A stretch of DNA of 32,140 bases from NCBI GenBank assembly GCA_014377915.1, contig JACMOT010000269.1, positions 1-32,140 on the forward strand. The letters are read 5' to 3'. The stretch comes from Tardiphaga sp. GTDB lineage: Bacteria > Pseudomonadota > Alphaproteobacteria > Rhizobiales > Xanthobacteraceae. Below the pieces are notes generated by a model. The model ran no database searches. It was not told the DNA's origin and saw nothing but the letters and a program-made list of their open reading frames with translations. Both the position numbers and the translations under genes were made by a program. Positions 1 to 8,075 of this stretch are shown here, piece by piece (the first letter of the stretch is position 1; every line of letters starts with the position of its first letter).

Positions 1-487
1 GCGCCTTGCCTTTGACATTGCCGCGCAGCATCGGCCCTGCGGGCATGTAGATGCACGGGTAACCCGCGCTCATGGCACCCATCAACAGGCCGGGCGTGGT
101 CTTGTCGCAGCCGCCCATCAGCACCACGCCATCGACCGGATGACCGCGCAGCAATTCCTCGGCATCCATCGCCAGCATGTTGCGGTAGAGCATGGTGGTC
201 GGTTTCAGGAAAGATTCAGACAGCGACAGCGCTGGCAATTCCATCGGAAAGCCGCCGGCCATCAGGATGCCGCGCTTGACGTCATCGACGCGGGTCTTGA
301 AGTGCATGTGGCAGGGCTGCGCTTCCGACCAGGTATTGAGGATGGCGATCACCGGCCGGCCCTGCCATTCCACCGGCGCAAAGCCCTGCTGCATCGCGCG
401 CGAGCGATGGCCGAAGGCGCGCAGATCGTCCGGCGCGAACCAGCGCGCGCTGCGAAGATCTTCGGGAGATTTCTTATGGTTGGTCAT
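1..487 (-). CDS. IlvD/Edd-family dehydratase (N-terminal part; runs off window)
   Basis: The first 162 residues of an iron-sulfur dehydratase of the dihydroxy-acid / sugar-acid dehydratase family are visible; the rest lies beyond the window edge. Cys59 in QPCHMHF and Cys127 in GGCDKTTPG match the family's cluster-ligand positions, and CDKTTPGLLMGA fits the family signature. Members remove water from 2,3-dihydroxy acids such as branched-chain amino acid precursors or aldonates. The N-terminus (SPEDLRSARWFAPDDLRAF) resembles the sugar-acid dehydratase branch more than biosynthetic IlvD, but the substrate cannot be named. It begins at ATG 487. It lies downstream of the ABC transporter genes on the same strand, separated from the permease by about 100 bases holding an inverted repeat, so it may metabolise what that transporter imports (inference). 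Confidence 0.85.
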   Translation of the reverse strand, partial: MTNHKKSPEDLRSARWFAPDDLRAFGHRSRAMQQGFAPVEWQGRPVIAILNTWSEAQPCHMHFKTRVDDVKRGILMAGGFPMELPALSLSESFLKPTTMLYRNMLAMDAEELLRGHPVDGVVLMGGCDKTTPGLLMGAMSAGYPCIYMPAGPMLRGNVKGKA

Positions 488-504
488 CAATGCCCCATTC
501 GTCG

Positions 505-580
505 GATGGGTTGAGCTCTTCGCGAAACCCATCGCTTTCGTGAATTCGATTTGATGGGTTTCGCAACGGCTCAACCCATC
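505..580. repeat. Paired REP-like inverted repeat
   Basis: Two units face each other. GATGGGTTGAGC (505-516) pairs perfectly with GCTCAACCCATC (569-580), and GCGAAACCCATC (522-533) pairs perfectly with GATGGGTTTCGC (553-564), leaving a 19-base loop. Each half is also a small imperfect palindrome of GATGGGTT and AACCCATC. Short repeats of this kind are common between Bradyrhizobium genes. It sits between the permease stop and the dehydratase start of one minus-strand gene set, so the RNA could form a strong hairpin between the two messages. Confidence 0.85.
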
Positions 581-588
581 CCACGCCC

Positions 589-1452
589 TTACGTCTGCAG
601 TCCCCATTTTTGCACGGTGTTGCGCTCGATGGTGCGGAAGATCAGGTTTTCCACGATCAGGCCGATCACGATCACCGTCAGCAGGCCAGCGAACACCGCG
701 GGTATATCCAGCAAATTGCGGTTCTCGAAAATGAACCAGCCGAGACCGCCCTGCCCCGACGACACGCCGAACACCAGCTCCGCCGCGATCAGCGTGCGCC
801 AGGCAAACGCCCAGCCGATCTTGAGACCGGTCAGGATCGAGCCGAACGCCGCGGGGATCAGAATGCGCATCACATAGGGCAGACCGCGCAGGCCGTAATT
901 GCGGCCGACCATCCGCAGCGTGTTGGACACGCTCTTGAACCCGGAATGGGTATTGAGCGCCACCGGCCACAGCACTGAATGAACCAGCACGAACACCAGG
1001 CTGCCATTGCCGAGCCCGAACCAGATCAGCGCCAGCGGCAGCAGCGCAATCGCCGGCAGCGGGTTGAACATCGCCGTCATCGTCTCGAGAAAATCGGTAC
1101 CGATCCGGGTGCTGATGGCAAGGATGGTGAACAGAGCCGCGAGCACGATGCCGGCGCCATAGCCCATGAACAGGACTTTCAGCGACGCCCAGGCGCGCAG
1201 CGGGATCGTGCCGTCCATTACCTTGGCGTACATGGTGATGACGGTGTCGTGGAAGGTCGGAAACAGCAGCGGATTGTCGAGCAGGGTGCCGTAGGCTTCC
1301 CACACCAGCGCCAGAAAGATGATAATCAGGGATTTGCGTACGAAGCCGTCATTCCACAGCAGTTCGGCCACGCTCAGCTTGCGCTCGACCGCGGCGGCGT
1401 CGGTTGCGACGGCGACTGCGTCGCTGCGCATCAGGATTTTGGCTTCACCCAT
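589..1452 (-). CDS. ABC transporter permease, NitT/TauT (SsuC/TauC-like) family
   Basis: Inner-membrane permease of 287 residues. Several hydrophobic segments are visible, for example around IIIFLALVWEAYG, VLFMGYGAGIVLAAL and VLVHSVLWPVAL. The cytoplasmic loop that contacts the ATPase contains NTLRMVGRNYGLRGLPYVMRI, the usual EAA-like region of this family. The frame stays open upstream through the ATPase gene, but ATG 1452 is chosen because AAGGA lies just before it and the preceding gene ends at 1464. It is third in the binding protein, ATPase, permease series, 11 bases after the ATPase stop. Relatives import sulfonates, nitrate, pyrimidine-like or aromatic compounds; the substrate here is unknown. 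Confidence 0.9.
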   Translation of the reverse strand: MGEAKILMRSDAVAVATDAAAVERKLSVAELLWNDGFVRKSLIIIFLALVWEAYGTLLDNPLLFPTFHDTVITMYAKVMDGTIPLRAWASLKVLFMGYGAGIVLAALFTILAISTRIGTDFLETMTAMFNPLPAIALLPLALIWFGLGNGSLVFVLVHSVLWPVALNTHSGFKSVSNTLRMVGRNYGLRGLPYVMRILIPAAFGSILTGLKIGWAFAWRTLIAAELVFGVSSGQGGLGWFIFENRNLLDIPAVFAGLLTVIVIGLIVENLIFRTIERNTVQKWGLQT

Positions 1453-1463
1453 GGTGTGATCCT

Positions 1464-2228
1464 TCAATGCGCGGTAGCGGTGTCGGCGAACAGCAGATCG
1501 TGGATCTGCTTTTCCAGCCGGGCGGCGCTGCCGTCCTCGCTGGACACCTTGTCGACGTCGATCACCTCGGCCTTGACCCGGCCGGGATGCGGCGACAACA
1601 GCAGGATGCGATTGCCGATCTTGATCGCCTCGGCGATCGAATGGGTCACGAACATCACGGTGAACTGGGTCTCTTCCCACAATTGCAGCAGCTCGTCCTG
1701 GCAGGTGCGACGGGTCAGCGCGTCGAGTGCGGCGAACGGCTCGTCCATCAGCAGGATGTCCGGCTCCATCGCCATGCCACGCCCGATCGCTACCCGCTGC
1801 TTCATGCCACCGGACAGCGTGTGCGGATAGGAGTCGACCACGCGGGTGAGGCTGACCTTCTCGATATAGGCCCGCGCGCGAACCTCGGCGTCCTTCTTGC
1901 CGAGCTTGCGCGTCATCAGCAGCGGAAACATGACGTTTTCCAGCACCGTCTTCCACGGCAGCAGCTGATCGAACTCCTGGAAGATCATCATCCGGTCGGC
2001 GCCGGGCTCGGTGATCTCGCGGCCGTTGATGCGCATTGTGCCCTCGCTCGGCGTCATGTAGCCGCCGACCGCCTTGAGCAAGGTGGACTTGCCGCAGCCA
2101 GACGGCCCCAGCAGCACGAAACGGTCGGAGCGATCAACGCTGAACGAGACCTTCTCCGTCGCGGTGACGACGACGCTGGAAGTCTTGTAGCGCAGCGTCA
2201 CCCCGTTGACGTCAAGAAGCGCGGCCAT
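1464..2228 (-). CDS. ABC transporter ATP-binding protein, TauB/SsuB-like
   Basis: Energising ATPase of 254 residues. Walker A is GPSGCGKST (about residues 41-49), the ABC signature is LSGGMKQR, and Walker B is ILLMDEPFAALDA, followed by the switch-region histidine in VTHSIAEA. The length is usual for nitrate/sulfonate-type importers. It starts at ATG 2228, sharing bases with the TGA stop of the binding protein (TGATG), which implies translational coupling. The TTG three bases upstream is a less likely start. Confidence 0.93.
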   Translation of the reverse strand: MAALLDVNGVTLRYKTSSVVVTATEKVSFSVDRSDRFVLLGPSGCGKSTLLKAVGGYMTPSEGTMRINGREITEPGADRMMIFQEFDQLLPWKTVLENVMFPLLMTRKLGKKDAEVRARAYIEKVSLTRVVDSYPHTLSGGMKQRVAIGRGMAMEPDILLMDEPFAALDALTRRTCQDELLQLWEETQFTVMFVTHSIAEAIKIGNRILLLSPHPGRVKAEVIDVDKVSSEDGSAARLEKQIHDLLFADTATAH

Positions 2229-3250
2229 CAATTACCCTTGAGGTCGGCGGAGGACGGCAGATAATAGTCGGTCCAGGCCTTCGGTTGGGTCTTCAGGATA
2301 CCGGTCTTGAACAGATGGCTCGCGACCTTCATCGTACCCTGCGGCGCCGTCGTATACTCCATCATGCCGGGCTCCTTCAGCCAGCCGAGAATGACATCGA
2401 TGTCGGTCTTATCGCCGGTGACTTCCTTGTAGATTTCGACCGCCGCGCGGGTATCGTTCAGGATCAAATCCTGCGCTTCCCGGGCGGCGTCGCGCAGTGC
2501 CTGGATGATCTTCGGATTGGCGTCGGCGAATTTGGTGGTGGTGAAGAACTGCGACTGGCTCAGCGGACCGCCGATCACGTCCGGCGAACTCAGCACCACA
2601 TGCGCGCCGGGGACGTTCTTCATTTCCAGAAAGGTGAAGGGCGGGATCGAGAAGTGGCTGCGCACCTCATGCTGTGAATTCGACAGCGCCGCATAGGCGT
2701 CGGGATGGCCGAGTTGCACGGTGTTGGCATCGAGCTTGGCGTACTGGTCGGCGCCGAACGTCTCGGCGACCGCCATCTGCAGCACGATGGCCTGGGTCGA
2801 GATCTTTACCGTCGGCAGCGCGATCTTGTCGCCGGGCCCGAAGTCCTTGATCGTCTTGATATGCGCGTCGCGGCTGATCAGCGTCATCGGCTGCGCCGAG
2901 GTGGCGACGATGCCCTTGACCCCGCCGCGGGTACGGTCCCACAGCAACAGCAGATTGCCGGTGCCGGTGTTGATGATATCGACGCCGCCGGCCAGCAGCG
3001 CATCGGTCTGCGCGCCGCCGCCCGAGAAGGTGATCCATTTGGTGGTCACGCCGGTGACGCCAAGCGCCGCGGCGTGCTTCTCGATCAGCTTGCGCTGCTC
3101 GATGATGTGCGTGGGCATGTAGAAGATGCCGGGCTGCCGCGACAGCGCGATCTCGGCTTTTTGCTGCGCCTGCGCGCTCGCGCCAGGCAGCAGCAGTCCG
3201 AGGAACATTGCCACTACGCCCGCACGGGCCTGCCAAATTGTCCGGTTCAT
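2228..3250 (-). CDS. ABC transporter substrate-binding protein, NMT1/SsuA-like
   Basis: Periplasmic solute-binding protein of 340 residues. An N-terminal signal peptide is plain (MNRTIWQARAG, then VVAMFLGLLLPGASAQA, with cleavage near AQAQ). The mature part has the NMT1/SsuA-like layout: an early segment GIFYMPTHIIEQRKLIEKH, a middle segment GGVDIINTGTGNLLLL, and an inter-lobe region GPGDKIALPTVKISTQA. ATG 3250 is preceded by a strong GGAGG, so the open frame further upstream is not used. First gene of the importer operon and divergent from the GntR gene. No ligand can be predicted from sequence. Confidence 0.9.
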   Translation of the reverse strand: MNRTIWQARAGVVAMFLGLLLPGASAQAQQKAEIALSRQPGIFYMPTHIIEQRKLIEKHAAALGVTGVTTKWITFSGGGAQTDALLAGGVDIINTGTGNLLLLWDRTRGGVKGIVATSAQPMTLISRDAHIKTIKDFGPGDKIALPTVKISTQAIVLQMAVAETFGADQYAKLDANTVQLGHPDAYAALSNSQHEVRSHFSIPPFTFLEMKNVPGAHVVLSSPDVIGGPLSQSQFFTTTKFADANPKIIQALRDAAREAQDLILNDTRAAVEIYKEVTGDKTDIDVILGWLKEPGMMEYTTAPQGTMKVASHLFKTGILKTQPKAWTDYYLPSSADLKGN

Positions 3251-3296
3251 CACGCTTCCTCCGTCGCGGCGATCTTGTTGACCGCCTTGCGGCAAG

Positions 3297-3314
3297 GCAC
3301 TAATGTATTAGTGC
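3297..3314. promoter_or_regulatory. Perfect palindrome, probable GntR operator
   Basis: GCACTAAT-GT-ATTAGTGC is a perfect inverted repeat with 8-base arms and a 2-base spacer, between the divergent binding-protein (ATG 3250) and GntR (ATG 3358) genes. Its size and AT-rich core fit operators of FCD-type GntR regulators. Control of both directions by the neighbouring regulator is an inference. Confidence 0.65.
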
Positions 3315-3357
3315 ATTGAAGGCAAGCTGCCTCGTTTTGACCACAACCGGCTTCGCG

Positions 3358-4074
3358 ATGAAGTCCCTGAAAACCCTCCCCCGCGCGCCGACGGGCGTGG
3401 CCGACCGGCTCGACCGCGATCGTCAGGCGGCGCCGCAGATCTATGAGCGGCTGCGCGAACTGATCACGGCGCTTACCTTGCCGCCGGGGGCGCCGCTGTC
3501 GCGTACGGCGTTGGCCGCGCAGTTCGGCGTCAGTTCGACGCCGGTCCGCGACGCGCTCATGCGGCTGGACAAAGAGGGTCTGGTGGAGGTGTTTCCACAA
3601 TATTCGACCGTGGTCAGCAAGATCGACGTCGCGCTGGCGCAGCAGGCGCATTTTTTACGACAGGCGCTGGAGCTGGAGATCGTGCGCGAGCTGGCGGTGC
3701 GGCACGATGCCGCGCTGATCGTCGAGATCAACCGCATGATCGCGCTGCAGCGACAATATGCCAAGGCCGGCGAATTCGAAAAGTTCATGGTGGCGGACAA
3801 CGCGTTTCACCAGCAGCTGTATGACGCCGCCGACAAGTCCGCGTTGTGGGCACTGGTGCGTAGCCGCAGCGGTCACATCGACCGGCTGCGCCGGCTGCAT
3901 CTGCCGACGCTCGGCAAGGCGCAGAATATCGTGCGCGACCACAAGGCGATCGCCAGAGCGATCGCGGCCGGAGAGCCCGACGGGGCACAGAAACATCTGC
4001 GCCACCATCTGTCGGGCACGTTGCGCGATCTCGACAAGATCCGTGCGCGCCATCCGGCCTATCTGAACGGCTAG
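3358..4074 (+). CDS. GntR-family transcriptional regulator, FCD subfamily
   Basis: Regulator of 238 residues. The N-terminal winged helix-turn-helix spans roughly residues 25-85, with recognition region RTALAAQFGVSSTPVRDALMRL. The C-terminal all-helical FCD domain keeps likely metal or ligand residues: Asp and His in VADNAFHQQLY, His in RDHKAIARAI and His in HLRHHLSGTL. ATG 3358 is chosen; a TTG at 3316 is in frame but overlaps the palindrome region. It is divergent from the ABC importer genes and probably responds to the imported compound or a product of it (inference). Confidence 0.88.
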   Translation: MKSLKTLPRAPTGVADRLDRDRQAAPQIYERLRELITALTLPPGAPLSRTALAAQFGVSSTPVRDALMRLDKEGLVEVFPQYSTVVSKIDVALAQQAHFLRQALELEIVRELAVRHDAALIVEINRMIALQRQYAKAGEFEKFMVADNAFHQQLYDAADKSALWALVRSRSGHIDRLRRLHLPTLGKAQNIVRDHKAIARAIAAGEPDGAQKHLRHHLSGTLRDLDKIRARHPAYLNG

Positions 4075-4131
4075 ACGATCATTGGCTCCTGATCGCCGGC
4101 CATTGGTCCACCCAGCGATGCATTCGGCCGG

Positions 4132-4161
4132 TTGCGCTCTCCTCGCGTCCTAAACTAATAT
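4132..4161 (+). promoter_or_regulatory. Candidate sigma-70 promoter
   Basis: TTGCGC (4132-4137), an 18-base spacer and TAATAT (4156-4161) lie about 50 bases before the exported-protein gene. Supported by sequence match only. Confidence 0.35.
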
Positions 4162-4212
4162 TGGGTAGCAGGCGGCACGCCTGCGCATGCCCTCGACCGT
4201 GAAGCCGTGCTG

Positions 4213-5106
4213 ATGAGAACTCGTTTTAGTCCCCGTAATCTCTGCCCACGGCACGCCGCCCGAGGCCTGGTACGTGCGTCGGCGCTGGTGCTTTGTATCT
4301 GCCGTACAGACTTGGCTCTGGGCAAGAGCGCCGACGAGGATGAGCCGGAAAATCCGGGCACCACGGCCCCCAATCTTTACCTTGATCTCACGACTTACTA
4401 TACTACCCTTCCCGCCGGTGCGCTCGGTATCGGATTTCGCAATTTCACGGCGCTGCCGACGCGCGCGTCGCCGGCCAGCCAGTCATTTTCAGTGAATGCG
4501 CCGATCACGCTGGATCTCACCGACCGCATCTCGGTCTATGGCGGCATCAGTTCAAGCACGTCGCGTACCGACGTGGCGTCATGGAGTTCGCTGGTAGCTG
4601 ATAGCTGGAATGTCGGGTTCCAGGCGGACGTCATCCAGCAAAACGGCGGATCAATTCCTACCGTCACGGTACAGTCGACGCTGTCGCGGTCGATCGCTTC
4701 CGGCCTGCAGGCGACCACAACCTTGACGAACATTGTCGATTTTGACTACGCGCTGGATTCCGACGCGACCCGCGGGCTGTTGGCGGGTGTGCGCCATGTC
4801 AACGTGACAGTGGACAGCGAGCTCGCCCGGGTCAACCCGTCGATCATCGGCTATGTCGGCGCCTATTACCAATGGCCGAGTAACTGGAAATTGTCCGGCC
4901 GGATCGGCGTGCAATCGTTCGGCGGCGCGCAGATCGCGACGCTGAGTCCGTTTCAGCCATTCACCCAGCCGGTCGCCCGCTTCGACCTCGATCGGCTGGA
5001 TGACAATGACAACCGGCTGTTCGGCCTCACTGCGGAAATTTCCTGGGTCCCGAAACCGGCCTACCAGCTGACGATGCGGACGCCGCTCTACGCCATCAAG
5101 AACTGA
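4213..5106 (+). CDS. Predicted exported protein, possibly outer-membrane beta-barrel
   Basis: Unrecognised protein of 297 residues from ATG 4213 (GTG 4207 is also in frame). The N-terminus is basic, then hydrophobic (ARGLVRASALVLCICRTDLALG), like a signal sequence. After an acidic linker the protein is rich in alternating polar and hydrophobic strands, such as NAPITLDLTDRISVYGGISS, TVTVQSTLSRSIASGLQATT and SIIGYVGAYYQWP, which suits an outer-membrane barrel. It ends in an ordinary LYAIKN, without the classic terminal phenylalanine. It stands alone, 15 bases from the convergent cyclase gene. Function unknown. Confidence 0.7.
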   Translation: MRTRFSPRNLCPRHAARGLVRASALVLCICRTDLALGKSADEDEPENPGTTAPNLYLDLTTYYTTLPAGALGIGFRNFTALPTRASPASQSFSVNAPITLDLTDRISVYGGISSSTSRTDVASWSSLVADSWNVGFQADVIQQNGGSIPTVTVQSTLSRSIASGLQATTTLTNIVDFDYALDSDATRGLLAGVRHVNVTVDSELARVNPSIIGYVGAYYQWPSNWKLSGRIGVQSFGGAQIATLSPFQPFTQPVARFDLDRLDDNDNRLFGLTAEISWVPKPAYQLTMRTPLYAIKN

Positions 5107-5121
5107 GCGGCGCCATCATTG

Positions 5122-5898
5122 TCACCCGTCGATGATAGCTACGGCGCGCGTCCAGCCCGCGGAGGCCTTCTCGATCTTCACCGGGAAGCAGGACACCGAG
5201 AATCCCGATGACGGCAGTTGCTCCAGATTGTGCAGCTTTTCGATGTGGCAATAGCCGATGTGACGGCCGGCCTTGTGGTCTTCCCAGATCAGGCTGGCGT
5301 CTTTCGTCTCGGCGTATTTTTTCGCCGTGTAGACGAACGGCGCGTCCCAGCTCCAGCCATCGGTGCCGGTGAGGCGCACGCCGCGCTCCAGCAGATACAT
5401 GGTGGCCTCATAGCCCATGCCGCAGCCGGAGGTGACGTAATCCTGCTGGCCGTATTTGGCGCCGGCCGAGGTGTTGACGACGACGATTTCCAGCGGGCTC
5501 AGCCTATGGCCGATACGCTTCAACTCGGCTTCGACATCCGCGGCCGTGGCGACATAGCCATCGGCGAAATGCCGGAAGTCGAGCTTGACGCCGGGCTGCA
5601 GGCACCATTCCAGCGGCACCTCATCGATGGTCCAGGATTTTTCGCCGCGATTCATCGTCGGATGGAAATGATAGGGCGCATCGAGATGGGTGCCGTTATG
5701 GGTCGAGAGCTTGACCATTTCCACCGCCCAGCCTTCGCCGTCCGGCAGGTCTTCCTTCTTCAGCCCGTCGAAGAACTGCAGCATCCGCGGCAGACCTTGC
5801 TGGTGATCGATATATTCGATGGAAGGACTGTTGCCCGGCGGATCGGCGGGCACATCGTTCTGCAGCGGCACGGAAATGTCGATCAGTCGTCGGGCCAT
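5122..5898 (-). CDS. Cyclase / kynurenine-formamidase-like hydrolase
   Basis: Metal-dependent hydrolase of the cyclase family (Pfam Cyclase), 258 residues. The family motif HxGTHxDxPxH is complete: His67, His71, Asp73 and His77 in [11 protein letters not shown]. Relatives open amide, lactone or formamide bonds, for instance kynurenine formamidase and isatin hydrolase, but this sequence is not close enough to any of them to name a substrate. It follows the FAH-family gene on the same strand, separated by a repeat, so both enzymes are probably expressed from the divergent promoter near 7035-7135 and act on the compound imported by the facing ABC system (inference). Confidence 0.85.
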   Translation of the reverse strand: MARRLIDISVPLQNDVPADPPGNSPSIEYIDHQQGLPRMLQFFDGLKKEDLPDGEGWAVEMVKLSTHNGTHLDAPYHFHPTMNRGEKSWTIDEVPLEWCLQPGVKLDFRHFADGYVATAADVEAELKRIGHRLSPLEIVVVNTSAGAKYGQQDYVTSGCGMGYEATMYLLERGVRLTGTDGWSWDAPFVYTAKKYAETKDASLIWEDHKAGRHIGYCHIEKLHNLEQLPSSGFSVSCFPVKIEKASAGWTRAVAIIDG

Positions 5899-5926
5899 GG
5901 GATTTCCTCGCTATTGATTGTTAGGT

Positions 5927-6045
5927 GTCATTCCGGGGCGGGACCGGCGCCGAAGGCGAAGGGACCGAACCCGGAATCCTGGAGTGTGTCTCACGTCGAG
6001 GTTCCGGGTTCGCGGTCGCCTCGCGGCATCCGCGCCCGGAACGAC
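5927..6045. repeat. Long GC-rich intergenic inverted repeat
   Basis: The outer arms are GTCATTCCGGGGCG (from 5927) and CGCGCCCGGAACGAC (to 6045); inner arms GAACCCGGAATC and GGTTCCGGGTTC flank the centre. The right half matches that of the 11121-11261 element (GGGTTCGCG..CGCCTCGCGGC..CGCGCC(C)CGGAA.GAC), so these are copies of one family. It fills most of the gap between the cyclase start and the FAH-family stop. Confidence 0.85.
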
Positions 6046-6047
6046 GA

Positions 6048-7034
6048 TCATTGATCCTGCCGCACCACCTTGTTTTTCAGAATTCCGATCTTCTCGACCT
6101 CGAGCTCCACCTCGTCATTGTTCTCGAGATACCAGCCGAGTTCGAGACCGCAGCCATTGCCGACGGTGCCGGAGCCAATGAACTCGCCGGGCATCAGGGT
6201 CTCGTCCTGGGTGACATGGGCGATGATCTCCTCGAACGAAAACAGCATGCCATCCGTGGTACCGGTCGAGCGCAGCTTGCCGTTGACGCGACACTCCATC
6301 TTGAGCTTGTAGGGATCGCCGATCTCGTCGGGGGTGACGATCCATGGCCCCAGCACATTGCCGCCGTCAAAACTCTTGCCCTTGGCAGGACCGAGCCGGC
6401 CTTCCATCTCGACGCGCTGCGCGTCGCGTGCGGAAAAGTCATTAAAGATCGTGTAGCCAAAAATGTGATCTTTTGCCCGGGCCGCCGGGATGTTGGCGCC
6501 CTTGTTCTTGGTGACGATGCCGAATTCGAGCTCGTAATCCATCACCTTGCTGTAGCGCGGCCACTTTACCGTGGTGTTGGTGCCGCGGACGCTGAAACGA
6601 TTGGTAATGTAGTAGATCGGCTGCTTGCGATAAACTTCGGGCAGTTCGCCCAGCGGCTCGGCCTCGATCCGCGCCAGTTCGGCCATGTCGTTCCGCGACC
6701 GCGCCGCGAGCTTGAGCTGGCCGCGCGGCGCCTGTCGGATGTGCAGCGGAAACGACATGCCGTCGCGCATCTGTCGCGGCTCCGGCAAGGGGGCGAGGAT
6801 GTCGCTGCCGGAAACAGCAACGGACAGCGTCGAGTCGCTGCCATGTCTCTCGAACAGCACGCGTGCCGCATCCAGCGCGGCATCGCCGGCATCGATCAGG
6901 GAGAGCATCGAGACGAAAGCGGGATTGCCCCCCTCGCGCGCGGCAGCCGCCGCAATATCAAACAGACCGCTATCGTGGGAATGGACCAGACCAACCTTGT
7001 CGTGACCGGCGGTACGATATGTCGCGAGTTTCAC
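6048..7034 (-). CDS. Fumarylacetoacetate hydrolase family protein
   Basis: 328 residues with a variable N-terminal domain and a C-terminal FAH catalytic domain. The core is MDYELEFGIV (metal-ligand glutamates), GYTIFNDFSARD (metal-ligand aspartate region), GKSFDGGNVLGPWIVTPDE and GSGTVGNGCGLELG. Family members cleave or isomerise beta-diketo or oxo-dienoic acids in aromatic degradation, or act on oxaloacetate-like acids. The length and N-terminus are typical of bacterial FAH-like enzymes rather than tyrosine-pathway FahA. It is the first gene of the minus-strand pair with the cyclase-family hydrolase and diverges from the ABC importer operon. The exact reaction is unknown. Confidence 0.88.
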   Translation of the reverse strand: MKLATYRTAGHDKVGLVHSHDSGLFDIAAAAAREGGNPAFVSMLSLIDAGDAALDAARVLFERHGSDSTLSVAVSGSDILAPLPEPRQMRDGMSFPLHIRQAPRGQLKLAARSRNDMAELARIEAEPLGELPEVYRKQPIYYITNRFSVRGTNTTVKWPRYSKVMDYELEFGIVTKNKGANIPAARAKDHIFGYTIFNDFSARDAQRVEMEGRLGPAKGKSFDGGNVLGPWIVTPDEIGDPYKLKMECRVNGKLRSTGTTDGMLFSFEEIIAHVTQDETLMPGEFIGSGTVGNGCGLELGWYLENNDEVELEVEKIGILKNKVVRQDQ

Positions 7035-7135
7035 GCGCGTTCTCCCTCTTGCTTTTATTCTTCAGGAAAATATATGATCAAAAAAAATATCGATAAACAA
7101 GAGCCGATCGAAAAGATCGTGTCAGGGAGGCGACC
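7035..7135. promoter_or_regulatory. AT-rich divergent promoter region with small palindromes
   Basis: This 101-base gap separates the FAH-family gene from the ABC binding-protein gene and is far more AT-rich than its surroundings. It contains TATCGATA (7088-7095), the inverted repeat CGATC-gaaaa-GATCG (7105-7119), and CTCTTG / CAAGAG arms at 7046-7051 and 7098-7103. AGGGAGG just before 7136 is the ribosome binding site of the binding protein. Any of the palindromes could be the site of the GntR regulator at 8076; none can be chosen from sequence alone. Confidence 0.55.
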
Positions 7136-8062
7136 ATGAACAGGTTGATGGCCATCGCTGTGTTGGCTGCGATGTCTTTCGCAAGCGCAGCAAATGCGCA
7201 GACCAGAATTCAAATCGGGTGCACCGCAACAACCGACTGCGCGTCGGCGATGATCGCCGTGGACGAAGGCATCTTCAAGAAGCACGGGCTCGATGCCGAG
7301 ATGATCCTGATCGGCATCAACTCCAATATTCCCGCCGCCATCCTCTCCAACTCGATCCAGATCGGCGGGCCCACCTCCACAGTGTTCCTGCAGGCGGTCG
7401 ATGGCGGACTCGACCTGGTGGCCGTGGCCGGCGCCACCATCATGAATCCAGTATCAAATGCCAACATCACCGCCTTCGTCCGCAATGGCCTCACCATCAA
7501 GGAACCGAAGGATTTCGTCGGCAAAAAGGTCGGCGCACCGGGGCTGGGCGCCTTCCTGCATGTCCTCTTCGTCAAGTGGCTGGTCGAAAAGGGCGTTGAC
7601 CCGAAGAGCGTCAACTTTGTCGAAGTCACGTTTCCAACCATGGCCGACATCATCAAGTCCGGCGGCGTCGACGTGGTGCTGGCGGCGGAGCCGTTCATCT
7701 CCCGCATGACGAATGCCGGGTTGGGGACGGTCGGCGCCCGGTATGCGGCCGAGTTGAACCGCACCGAACCGATAATCTTCTACGCGGCGTCACGCGAATG
7801 GGCCGAAAAGAATCCAGAGATCGTGAAAAAATTCCGTGCGGCGATCGCCGAGGCCGCGCCGATCGTCAACAACGACCGTGAAAAATCAGCGGCGGCGATC
7901 GCGAAGTTCACCAAGCAGTCGATCGATCTGGTCAAGGCGTCGCCGCCAAACCAGTCCGAACCGGTCCTGAAGTCCGAGCAACTGGCCTGGTGGATCGACA
8001 TCATGTCGTCGCAGAAGATGCTTCAGGGCACGATCGACCTGAACAAGGTGATGCTCAAGTAG
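7136..8062 (+). CDS. ABC transporter substrate-binding protein, NitT/TauT-like
   Basis: Periplasmic binding protein of 308 residues. The signal peptide is MNRLMAIAVLAAMSFASAANAQ, cleaved after ANA. The mature part has the NMT1/SsuA-like pattern: IAVDEGIFKKHGLDAEMI, then GGPTSTVFLQAVDGG, then FVGKKVGAPGLGAFLH. ATG 7136 has a strong AGGGAGG. It begins a plus-strand operon with a GntR regulator, ATPase and two permeases. Only 13 bases separate it from the regulator gene. The ligand is unknown; enzymes encoded on the facing side suggest a cyclic or aromatic-derived acid or amide (inference). Confidence 0.9.
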   Translation: MNRLMAIAVLAAMSFASAANAQTRIQIGCTATTDCASAMIAVDEGIFKKHGLDAEMILIGINSNIPAAILSNSIQIGGPTSTVFLQAVDGGLDLVAVAGATIMNPVSNANITAFVRNGLTIKEPKDFVGKKVGAPGLGAFLHVLFVKWLVEKGVDPKSVNFVEVTFPTMADIIKSGGVDVVLAAEPFISRMTNAGLGTVGARYAAELNRTEPIIFYAASREWAEKNPEIVKKFRAAIAEAAPIVNNDREKSAAAIAKFTKQSIDLVKASPPNQSEPVLKSEQLAWWIDIMSSQKMLQGTIDLNKVMLK

Positions 8063-8075
8063 AAAAGGCTCGACC

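Noticed and set aside
589..1956. Apparent fusion of the permease with an upstream domain
   Set aside because: The upstream part is a shifted frame of the ATPase gene; the permease has its own ATG and ribosome site at 1452.
5927..6045. Insertion sequence or small mobile element
   Set aside because: No transposase and no obvious target duplication; it is a short intergenic palindrome with a related copy at 11121-11261.
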